Source: Candidatus Limnocylindrales bacterium
GTDB taxonomy: Bacteria; Moduliflexota; Moduliflexia; Moduliflexales; JAUQPW01
DNA: 64,000 bases
NCBI GenBank assembly: GCA_035559535.1
Contig: DATMBG010000026.1
Location: 62,001 to 126,000 of the forward strand
Reading direction: 5' to 3'
Part shown: one piece after another, positions 1-6,510 of the stretch
How the letters are laid out: every line of letters begins with the position of its first letter
Position numbering within the stretch: the stretch's first letter is position 1
The notes under the pieces: model-generated
Databases searched by the model: none
The model's input: only the letters and a program-made list of their open reading frames with translations
What the model was told of the DNA's origin: nothing
Program-made: the position numbers and the translations under genes

Positions 1-1
1 C

Positions 2-553
2 CTGGGTATTTTTACCGTTCTCCTTTTGTGCGGAATGGGAATTCCGATACCAGAAGATATTGTTCTGATTACGAGCGGGTATTTAGTCTATACGGGATAT
101 ATTCGTCTTTCTTACACAATTCTGGTCTGTCTGGTTGGAGTTGTTTTGGGGGATTTTGTCATTTATCTGATCGGAAAAAGATGGGGGGAACAAATTATTA
201 GTCATCATCGGTTTTCCAGGGTTCTTACCAAGGAGAGGGTCTATAAAGCCAGGGAATATTTTGCTAAATATGGAACCAAGGCGGTATTTATTGCCAGGCA
301 TTTATCCGGACTTCGATTTCCTATCTACTTTACAGCCGGAATGGTTCGAATGCCGCCTGTAAAATTTGTTTTAGTAGACCTGGCCGCGGCTTTTATTACC
401 GTCCCTTTACTTATCTCTCTCAGCTACTATCTCGGAGACCATATCGACCGGTTCATCCATATTGTTAAACAAACCGAACATGCTTTATTGGCAATTATGA
501 TGATCGTGGTATTGTTATTCATTCTAACCCGGCTCAGGAGTAAAGAAGTTTGA
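2..553 (+). CDS. DedA family membrane protein, 5' end outside window
   Basis: The reading frame is open from base 2, so the gene begins before the window. A TTG at 26 is only an internal leucine codon. The protein carries the DedA hallmark GIPIPEDIVL followed by a glycine-rich hydrophobic stretch, then a basic loop (GKRWGEQII), a second conserved region (FIARHLSGLRFPIYFTAGM) and a C-terminal membrane segment ending in RLRSKEV. DedA proteins are inner-membrane proteins of the SNARE-associated/VTT fold. Some members recycle undecaprenyl phosphate or phosphatidylethanolamine. Undecaprenyl-phosphate flipping would suit a polysaccharide locus, but that is inference. The gene converges on the methyltransferase that ends at 562, with only 8 bases between the stop codons and no visible terminator. 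About 180 residues are present against roughly 200-220 for the family. Confidence 0.88.
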   Translation: MGIFTVLLLCGMGIPIPEDIVLITSGYLVYTGYIRLSYTILVCLVGVVLGDFVIYLIGKRWGEQIISHHRFSRVLTKERVYKAREYFAKYGTKAVFIARHLSGLRFPIYFTAGMVRMPPVKFVLVDLAAAFITVPLLISLSYYLGDHIDRFIHIVKQTEHALLAIMMIVVLLFILTRLRSKEV

Positions 554-561
554 GAAGCCGT

Positions 562-2061
562 CTAGTGAGGTACCTCTCCCAATTCAGCCAGTATATTTTG
601 GAGTTTTTCTTCATAGTCCCGCTTGAGGGCCAAGAGCTGAAGAGTAAATTCATCCCGAAGTCGAGCATATTCCTTTTCAAAACCCTGAGGCGCAAAGCTA
701 TAAGTTCTGAATCGTAAACAGCCGACGGCAGGCTTGCCGTTTTCATATCGTATTCCAGAAGGCGTGACAGGAGTTGGAGTGTACCAAAGAGTTAAGGCAT
801 TCTCAGGATCGGTTGTAGAGGACTCCAAAGAAAAATAATAGAACTTACCCTGTGAATCCACCAGGGGTGGAAATCGGAAAGTATACCAGAAGCCATCTCG
901 AATGAAGCGGGCATCTGCCTTGATCATCACCAGGTCTTCCTTAGCCTCCGGATCAACTTTCAGTCTAAAAGTCAGATCACAGGTATTCAGCCGGTTGTAA
1001 GCGCCGGGCATGATATCTATTCTGCATAAATTGGGCCGTGTCGCTAAAAATGACTGGCCCACGACCCGCGGATAAAGTAAACTCCCCAGGGTTGCTTCGG
1101 ACTTATCCTGAACTACATCCAAAACCTCCCGTTGTTGATTTTCTTTCCTTACCTGAATTAAATCTAAAAGCAATTGGACAAGTTCCCAGTTGCTCCCTTT
1201 GGGTGGAGAATAGGGGAATGAGGGTAGAGAGGTGTGGGAGTGTGGGAGTGTGGGGGTGTGGGAGAATATACCCCCATACTCCCAGGCTTTCCCCGCCATG
1301 GAGGCAAAGTAAGTTTCAACGGATTTAAGGAGCTCTTGGTTATCTTTTTTCTTTGAAATTAACAGATGACTTCGATAGCCCGGTGCCCGATGGTCTGATT
1401 CATAAAAATGTAGATTGTAAAGTTTATTGATCATCAGGTCCAGGGGTTCAGGATCGTGAAGAGAAAGGATAAAGTGCCGAAGTATCATCATGAAAAGCCA
1501 GTTATATAAATATCCACTGGGAAAGAGGATATAATTCAGTTGTTTTTGTTTTAAAATTTCACAAACCTCTTCCAGCCGGGGCAGACCGTTTTGAAGGTGT
1601 TCGGTCAGAGGGACATTTACCCAACCTGTTTCCCGGATAATAAACTCGTAGAGCAGTTTTTCCGCTATCTGGGTACTTTCTTGATAGAAGGGAGCTCCCA
1701 GGAGTACATAATCCCCGGCGACCCGGAGAAGCTCCTCGATAAAGGTACTTCGTTCATTGGGGTGGATGTGCTCTAAAGTATCACAGGTCATTACTATCTG
1801 GAAGGAGCTATCCGGAAAGGGCAGTTGCGTACCGCTGCCTTTTACATATCCAGGCAGGGGACAATCCACAACGTCAAGAACGGTTACCTTTTCTTCTGAA
1901 AGAAAGAGAGGGGCCGGTAAAAGATCCTCACCCCTGAATCGAAAGTATCCACCCACATCTAGAATGGATAACTTTTCCGGACCTCGTTTTAAGATAGAGA
2001 CGATCTCTTGAGCGTCTCGATAACGTTGATATTGATCAAAGGGAAGCTCGCGTAAATCCAT
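562..2061 (-). CDS. SAM-dependent methyltransferase with C-terminal beta-rich domain
   Basis: The class I methyltransferase domain covers about residues 1-240. The SAM-binding glycine motif ILDVGG is at 33-38, an acidic strand (VTVLDVVD) follows, then the QIVMTCDTLEHIHP motif near 88-101. Residues about 262-287 are a Ser/His/Pro-rich low-complexity stretch (for example HTPTLPHSHTSLPS). It is encoded by a G-rich tandem repeat whose relative lies inverted at about 5080-5120, so it is an in-frame repeat insertion. Residues about 335-455 form a predicted beta-sandwich with the motif DSQGKFYYFSLES, also found near the C-terminus of the DUF2142 protein at 6511-8565. The C-terminal 35 residues look coiled coil. 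The ATG overlaps the stop of the upstream GT2 by one base (TAATG), implying translational coupling. Its substrate may be the glycan end carried by the ABC exporter upstream, but this is a guess. Confidence 0.8.
   Translation of the reverse strand: MDLRELPFDQYQRYRDAQEIVSILKRGPEKLSILDVGGYFRFRGEDLLPAPLFLSEEKVTVLDVVDCPLPGYVKGSGTQLPFPDSSFQIVMTCDTLEHIHPNERSTFIEELLRVAGDYVLLGAPFYQESTQIAEKLLYEFIIRETGWVNVPLTEHLQNGLPRLEEVCEILKQKQLNYILFPSGYLYNWLFMMILRHFILSLHDPEPLDLMINKLYNLHFYESDHRAPGYRSHLLISKKKDNQELLKSVETYFASMAGKAWEYGGIFSHTPTLPHSHTSLPSFPYSPPKGSNWELVQLLLDLIQVRKENQQREVLDVVQDKSEATLGSLLYPRVVGQSFLATRPNLCRIDIMPGAYNRLNTCDLTFRLKVDPEAKEDLVMIKADARFIRDGFWYTFRFPPLVDSQGKFYYFSLESSTTDPENALTLWYTPTPVTPSGIRYENGKPAVGCLRFRTYSFAPQGFEKEYARLRDEFTLQLLALKRDYEEKLQNILAELGEVPH
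1229..1286. repeat. G-rich GTGTGGGAGT tandem repeat inside a gene
   Basis: The plus strand shows tandem GTGTGGGAGT-type units followed by a palindromic end (GGGAGAATATACCCCCATAC). The same arrangement in inverted orientation lies between the two ABC transporter genes (about 5077-5126). Here it is translated as residues about 262-287 of the methyltransferase without breaking the frame. Confidence 0.75.
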
Positions 2062-2834
2062 TATTTTACCGGTTCATACCGTTGGGCTAAAACTTCAAAT
2101 TTCTTCACGTTGATCAGCTTATATTTATGGAGGAGATATTCGACAATGAGTTTTAGAATGCCAAATCCATAGATGACGCTGCTGACAAAGCTTGCCGAAG
2201 AGGCTTCCGGGAAGTAGCGGGTAGGAACCGGAATTTCTACAATACGAAATCCGTTGTGGACGGCTTGAAAAATGATCTCTTGATCGAACACGAATTTATC
2301 TGAGTTGAGTTGAAAGGGAAGAGAAGCTAAAAGTTTATGGCTGTAGGCTCGATAACCCGTATGATATTCGGCAAACTTTTTTCCCAAGACCAGGTTTTCC
2401 AGTTTAGTCAGCACTTTATTTCCGATATACTTCCACCAGGGCATTCCCGACTTGAGGGCATTATCTATCAAAAGCCGGGACCCTAGAACCATATCCGCTT
2501 TTCCCTCCTCAATGGGCTTTATCATTTCCGGTATCAATTTAGGATCATATTGATAGTCGGGATGGAGCATGACGATGATATCGGCACCGTCCTTCAAAGC
2601 TTCAATATAACAGGTTTTTTGATTAGCTCCATATCCATAGTTTTTCTTATGGGCAAAGACCTTAAGGTTAAGCTCTTTAGCTAAATTAATTGTACGATCG
2701 GTACTGCCATCATCTACCAAAATAATCGAGCTTACCTTCTCCATGGGAATATCCGAATAGGTATTCCTTAAGGTTTTTTCTGCGTTATAGGCAGGCATAA
2801 CCACTACAACTTTTTTTTCTTTTACTTCAAGCAT
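2061..2834 (-). CDS. Family 2 glycosyltransferase (dolichyl-phosphate-mannose-synthase-like)
   Basis: A GT-A fold enzyme. The N-terminal strand VVVVMPAYNAEKTL is followed by the nucleotide-binding motif ILVDDGSTD and a metal-site equivalent in MLHPDYQYDP. A later HTGYRAY motif resembles polyprenyl-phosphate sugar synthases. I place the start at the ATG at 2834 because AAAGGGGGG lies just upstream. The longer start at 2855 (MGLKGGY) would extend deeper into the previous gene. With the 2834 start the gene overlaps the methyltransferase stop at 2827 by eight bases and runs into the next methyltransferase by one base. The protein is 257 residues with no clear C-terminal membrane segment, so it most likely acts on the cytoplasmic face. 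It may load a sugar onto a polyprenyl carrier for the DUF2142-type transferase nearby, but its substrate cannot be read from sequence. Confidence 0.85.
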   Translation of the reverse strand: MLEVKEKKVVVVMPAYNAEKTLRNTYSDIPMEKVSSIILVDDGSTDRTINLAKELNLKVFAHKKNYGYGANQKTCYIEALKDGADIIVMLHPDYQYDPKLIPEMIKPIEEGKADMVLGSRLLIDNALKSGMPWWKYIGNKVLTKLENLVLGKKFAEYHTGYRAYSHKLLASLPFQLNSDKFVFDQEIIFQAVHNGFRIVEIPVPTRYFPEASSASFVSSVIYGFGILKLIVEYLLHKYKLINVKKFEVLAQRYEPVK

Positions 2835-3729
2835 ATATCCCCCCTTTAGACCCAACTACAAGCATCTGGTCTCCTAAGTTGATATGGAGTGGAATCTTAG
2901 AAAGAATCGAGCTTTCAATGAAAGGTTTATATCGTTCTCCGACCACTTTGTAAGCCCAATGGCTCAGATTAAAGGTTCTTCCGATGCTCATCTGCTTTTT
3001 TACTGTAAATCCGGTCTGCTCCAGCAGTAATTTCAGGGTCTTTCTGGAGAAATAAAATAAATGCTCAGGAATAATACACCACCATCTGCTTTTGAAAATT
3101 CTGGCCATGAGGCTTCCAATATCCGGAGTCAGGATGACGATTTGACCTTCCGGTTTGAGAAGTCGGTGGATTATTTCTAAATTACGTCTTGGGTTAGAGA
3201 AATGTTCAATCACATCCAGCAGGGTGATCACGTCAAAATAATTTTCCCGAACGGGATAATCTTCCAGACTTCCACAAAAGATATTTTTGAAACCCAACCG
3301 GGCTTCGATATACTCCACCGCCCATTTAGAAGGTTCAATTCCGTAGATATCATAACCCATTTCCTTTGCGGCACAAAGGAGAATCCCCGTGGAGCATCCC
3401 ACATCCAAAAGTTTTTTACTGGCTCCATCCTGAGATAAGAGGTCTAAGATCCGTTTTGCATTGCCTACCCGGTTCTTAAATTCCCGCAGGTACTGGTCAT
3501 CTTGACCCAACACATACCAATCTAAAATCTCTGACCTGTCCAGGTTGACTTCCTGGAAAATCAAACCACACCCTTCACACCGGAAAATGTTCTTTTGTAC
3601 TCCGGAACTCCGGGTAATTTTATAGTACCCCGGGGGTCTATGGGGAAAGGTCACAGGCTGTTTTTGCCGCTTTTCAGGATATAAAAGACTTATTTTTTGA
3701 CTACCACAAAGAATACAGGCACTTTGCAT
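2827..3729 (-). CDS. Class I methyltransferase with N-terminal zinc-ribbon motif
   Basis: The N-terminus has paired cysteines (CILC at residues 5-8, CEGCG at 51-55), as in methyltransferases that follow a small zinc-binding module. The SAM-binding motif LLDVGCSTG lies at about 107-115, an acidic motif in YGIEPS near 129-134, and the VITLLDVIEHFSNP motif follows. The C-terminal third (VVGERYKPF, SSILSKIPLHINLGDQMLVVG) is typical of Methyltransf_12/23 enzymes of LPS and capsule loci. It is co-transcribed with the GT2, overlapping it by eight bases, and lies 20 bases downstream of the ABC ATPase gene. In ABC-dependent O-antigen systems a methyltransferase can cap the chain and set its length. 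That role is plausible here but unproven. Confidence 0.85.
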   Translation of the reverse strand: MQSACILCGSQKISLLYPEKRQKQPVTFPHRPPGYYKITRSSGVQKNIFRCEGCGLIFQEVNLDRSEILDWYVLGQDDQYLREFKNRVGNAKRILDLLSQDGASKKLLDVGCSTGILLCAAKEMGYDIYGIEPSKWAVEYIEARLGFKNIFCGSLEDYPVRENYFDVITLLDVIEHFSNPRRNLEIIHRLLKPEGQIVILTPDIGSLMARIFKSRWWCIIPEHLFYFSRKTLKLLLEQTGFTVKKQMSIGRTFNLSHWAYKVVGERYKPFIESSILSKIPLHINLGDQMLVVGSKGGIYA

Positions 3730-3749
3730 GGGAGACCCAGAATTAAGAT

Positions 3750-5045
3750 TCAGGATTCAAGGGATTCTGGCTTTCTAGCCTCTGAATTCTGATCTCTGTA
3801 ATATTCCCATCGAGCCGGAATAGAAATCAATCCGTACCTCTCGGGAGTACCTCCGGGGATAACTTTAAATTTGTGCATTCGGTCCTGGGCGTCGAAGACT
3901 TGTTGACACTCATAATCCCAAACCGATACCAGCAACCAGTAATCACCGGGTAACAGGGGAAGCCGATCAATGATATATTCTACATATCCCCGGTCTTCCA
4001 AATACTCTATCACACGATTATCAAACCTGGTATTAGGTCCGTTGATCTGGATATTATCCTTTTCAGAAATTAATGCAAGTCCAAAAACCGGTTTTTTAAT
4101 TCGCCGATGGGCGACATAGTAGATTCGCGCAATGAACGGATCATGGGTTTTGAACTGACAGGTCTCGTTTCTTTCTTTATCCAGGAAAGTAACCCGGGTA
4201 ATTTCGATTTCTCCCGAACCCCATCTTTTCCCCATCTGGGGCGATGGGTCATCTCTCTGTAGTTCTCCATTGCTGGACGGACCGGTACCTTGTTTTACAT
4301 CCTCTGAGCGGTCAGGTTTTTTAAGGATTTCAACGTAACGGGCAATAACTTCCCGGGTATTTCCCTGGGCTATAAGCTCTCCTTTATGTAAGAGAAGGGC
4401 CCTATCGCAGAAGGTGGAAAGGATATGGAGATCGTGGGATACCAGAATAATGGTTTTCCCCTTATTTTTAAAATCCTGGATTCGCTTAAAACACTCCTGC
4501 TGGAAAGGTAAATCTCCAACGGCCAGGATTTCATCTACCAATAAGATATCCGGATCTACATGGATCGATATGGAAAAAGCCAGGCGCATGTACATGCCGG
4601 AAGAGTAATTTTTTACAGGCTGATCAATAAAACGCTGAAGTCCGGAGAAGGCGATAATATCCTCCAGTTTGTGATGGATCTCTTTCCGTTTAAATCCCAG
4701 AATAGAACCGTTTAAATAAATATTTTCTCGACCTGTAAGTTCTGGATTAAATCCCGCTCCCAGCTCTATCAGCGGAGCTACTTTCCCCTTCACCTCTAAT
4801 TTCCCCTGATCGGGGACCAAAATCCCGGCCAACAATTGTAAAAGAGTACTCTTTCCTGATCCATTCTCACCCAGGATACCCACCGTTTCTCCTCTGTCTA
4901 CTGTAAACGTGATATCCTTGAGGGCCCAAAACTCTTCAGAGATATATCGAGTTCCTTTCAAAAAGTCAATAATTTGTTCTTTGAGCCGGGATACCTTATG
5001 GTGGCGAAGGATAAATTTTTTAGAAACACCCTGTAGAGAGATCAA
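3750..5045 (-). CDS. wzt: Polysaccharide ABC exporter ATPase with Wzt C-terminal domain
   Basis: The nucleotide-binding domain (residues 1-240) contains Walker A GENGSGKS (59-66), signature YSSGM (147-151), Walker B ILLVDE (167-172) and the switch histidine at 204. Residues about 240-275 are a polar linker. Residues 275-415 form a beta-sandwich with features of Wzt C-terminal domains (ARIYYVAHRRIKKPVFGLAL, LPLLPGDYWLLVSVWD). In O8/O9a and related systems this domain recognises the modified non-reducing end of the glycan before export. The start appears to be TTG at 5045, with no strong ribosome-binding site, so a downstream start is possible. It pairs with the permease gene 92 bases upstream, the gap being filled by a repeat. 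Adjacent methyltransferases are candidates for making the cap it reads. Confidence 0.9.
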   Translation of the reverse strand: MISLQGVSKKFILRHHKVSRLKEQIIDFLKGTRYISEEFWALKDITFTVDRGETVGILGENGSGKSTLLQLLAGILVPDQGKLEVKGKVAPLIELGAGFNPELTGRENIYLNGSILGFKRKEIHHKLEDIIAFSGLQRFIDQPVKNYSSGMYMRLAFSISIHVDPDILLVDEILAVGDLPFQQECFKRIQDFKNKGKTIILVSHDLHILSTFCDRALLLHKGELIAQGNTREVIARYVEILKKPDRSEDVKQGTGPSSNGELQRDDPSPQMGKRWGSGEIEITRVTFLDKERNETCQFKTHDPFIARIYYVAHRRIKKPVFGLALISEKDNIQINGPNTRFDNRVIEYLEDRGYVEYIIDRLPLLPGDYWLLVSVWDYECQQVFDAQDRMHKFKVIPGGTPERYGLISIPARWEYYRDQNSEARKPESLES

Positions 5046-5076
5046 TTCTAACTAAAGAATAGAGGCATGGGGTATG

Positions 5077-5126
5077 GTGGTATGGGAGTATATTCTCCCT
5101 CCCACACTTCCACACTCCCATCCTTC
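5077..5126. repeat. Inverted relative of the 1229-1286 repeat
   Basis: The strand reads TATGGGAGTATATTCTCCC followed by CCACACTTCC and CACACTCCCA units. This is the reverse complement arrangement of the element inside the first methyltransferase gene. It occupies most of the 92-base gap between the ABC permease and ATPase genes. Confidence 0.7.
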
Positions 5127-5137
5127 CACGCTTCCCC

Positions 5138-5923
5138 TTAAATACTTTCAGCAATTCTCACTTCGTGCTTGCTAAAAAACCAATAGCCGGACAGTAAAAC
5201 TCCTAAAGACCAGAGAAACAACTGACCGATCAAAACTATATCCGGAGATCTGGCTTCTAATAAGATCTCACGATAAGCAATAACAAAAAGGGTCATGGGG
5301 TTAAATTTGAATAAAAATTTTACCTTATCTGGAACTAAGTTAAAAGGATAAGCAATAGGTGTCAACCAAAACCACATCTGCAAAAAAACTTCGATTAAGT
5401 GTTTAATATCCCGAAAATAAACGCTTAAACTGGATAAAACCAGGGTGATTCCGGTGATGAAGGTTGTTTGAAGCCCAATAATCAGGGGAAGACAAACCAG
5501 GGAGAATCCCCAGGGAATTTTAAATAAACGTAAGGCTACGAATAAAACCAGGAAGGTCAGGAGAAATTGAACCAGGTTAAATAAAACCAGAGATACGGGT
5601 AAGATTTCCCTGGGGAAGTAGATCTTTTTAATCAGGTGCCGATGATCCACCATGACATTAACGGAGGAGGAAAGGGAAAGCGTTAAAAAGGTCCAGGGAA
5701 GGAAGCCGGTCATAAAAAAAAGGGGAAAATTTTCAACCTCAATCCGAATGACATACTTAAAAGCTACGGAGTAGACCAGGAGCAGCAACAAGGGATTTAA
5801 CAGGGACCAAAAAATCCCCAATATCGATCCCTTGTATTTCACCTTTAGGTCGCGGATAATCAGGTTCAAGATAAGTTCCTGATACGTGAATATTTTTCTA
5901 ATCCTGGTTAAAAAACTCTTCAC
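5138..5923 (-). CDS. wzm: ABC-2 type polysaccharide export permease
   Basis: 261 residues with about six hydrophobic segments and the ABC-2 pattern seen in Wzm/TagG/RfbA permeases: an N-terminal amphipathic region (LIIRDLKVKYKGSILGIFW), a central VSLVLFNLVQFLLTFLV pair, the motif YFRDIKHLIEVFLQMWFWLTP before the fifth segment, and FNPMTLFVIAYREIL near the end. It would form the membrane channel with the ATPase encoded downstream and export an undecaprenyl-linked glycan. The start is GTG at 5923. An in-frame stop lies about 15-20 bases upstream, and a good promoter ends only about seven bases before the GTG, so the transcript may be leaderless. Confidence 0.9.
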   Translation of the reverse strand: MKSFLTRIRKIFTYQELILNLIIRDLKVKYKGSILGIFWSLLNPLLLLLVYSVAFKYVIRIEVENFPLFFMTGFLPWTFLTLSLSSSVNVMVDHRHLIKKIYFPREILPVSLVLFNLVQFLLTFLVLFVALRLFKIPWGFSLVCLPLIIGLQTTFITGITLVLSSLSVYFRDIKHLIEVFLQMWFWLTPIAYPFNLVPDKVKFLFKFNPMTLFVIAYREILLEARSPDIVLIGQLFLWSLGVLLSGYWFFSKHEVRIAESI

Positions 5924-5929
5924 AGTCCC

Positions 5930-5958
5930 AGGATAAATTTTTCATTGGAGTTTGTCAA
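5930..5958 (-). promoter_or_regulatory. Predicted sigma-70-like promoter of the ABC exporter genes
   Basis: On the minus strand TTGACA (5958-5953) is followed after exactly 17 bases by TATCCT (5935-5930), which matches four of six -10 positions. Transcription would begin close to the GTG start codon at 5923. No Shine-Dalgarno sequence is visible before that GTG. Confidence 0.5.
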
Positions 5959-6154
5959 TTTCCAATTTCGGAAAGGTATCCGTATCAATTTAGTAGGTTA
6001 AACGTCTCGTTTGACTTTAGGTAGAAAAAGAAACACCCCCTGGAGGGGGTCAGGGGGGGTGTTCAGACAGAAAAGTGATGCCTACTAAGTAGTTACAGTT
6101 ACTTCAGAAAGTACCTGTATCAATTTAGCAGGTGGAGGAAGCAACATCCCCTTT

Positions 6155-6346
6155 CCCCATAGACACCAGAATAAGCTGAAAAGCCCCGTCAGCAACTGTG
6201 TTAAAAGTCAAAGGGCGAACAGTGGGTAGCTCCCGACGCAAGTCGGGGGATTCAATCTTTCAGAATTTTCTTCAAGCTCCGGAGGAGCGGCCTGTTAAAC
6301 AGGTCGCTCCGCTGAAGCTAACCTTCTTATTCTGGTACCTATGGGG
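6155..6346. mobile_element. MITE-like element, copy 1, with terminal inverted repeats
   Basis: The ends are inverted repeats: CCCCATAGACACCAGAATAAG at the left and the complement of CCCCATAGGTACCAGAATAAG at the right. The interior carries GGGCGAACAGTGGGTAGC, the hairpin CCGACGCAAGTCGG, the palindrome CCTGTTAAACAGG and the trailer GCTGAAGCTAACCTT. The same interior modules recur at 9896-10063 and, inverted, at 59952-60151. No coding capacity is present, so any mobility would depend on a transposase elsewhere. Confidence 0.7.
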
Positions 6347-6510
6347 TCAGGGGGTTGGGACAATAAAAAAGATACCCTTATGAGCTTCCCTTCCCACATG
6401 CTAGAAGGACCAGGATGAGGCTGGTTCCTATCCTATAAACTTGGTCTTACGATGGGTAACAGTAAGGACAAATCCGTTGATGAGATACAGGAAGAATTAA
6501 AGAGATGGTT

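Larger units (their letters stand above)
5924..6510. other. 587-base repeat-filled gap, no gene seen
   Basis: No convincing gene on either strand. From left to right it holds the exporter promoter, a pair of direct repeats (5971-5999 and 6107-6133, core GTATCAATTTAG), a short hairpin GTTAAACG-TCT-CGTTTGAC (5997-6015), a G/C-rich inverted repeat around 6038-6062 (ACACCCCCTGGAGGGGGT), and a MITE-like element (6155-6346). The last 160 bases before the DUF2142 stop show nothing recognisable. Confidence 0.7.

Noticed and set aside
1038-1328. Plus-strand open frame opposite the first methyltransferase
   Set aside because: Low-complexity translation of the tandem repeat and antisense of a well-supported gene; no family features.
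6038-6062. ACACCCCCTGGAGGGGGT hairpin as an intrinsic terminator
   Set aside because: No T-run follows on either strand; similar G/C hairpins occur at other repeat sites.
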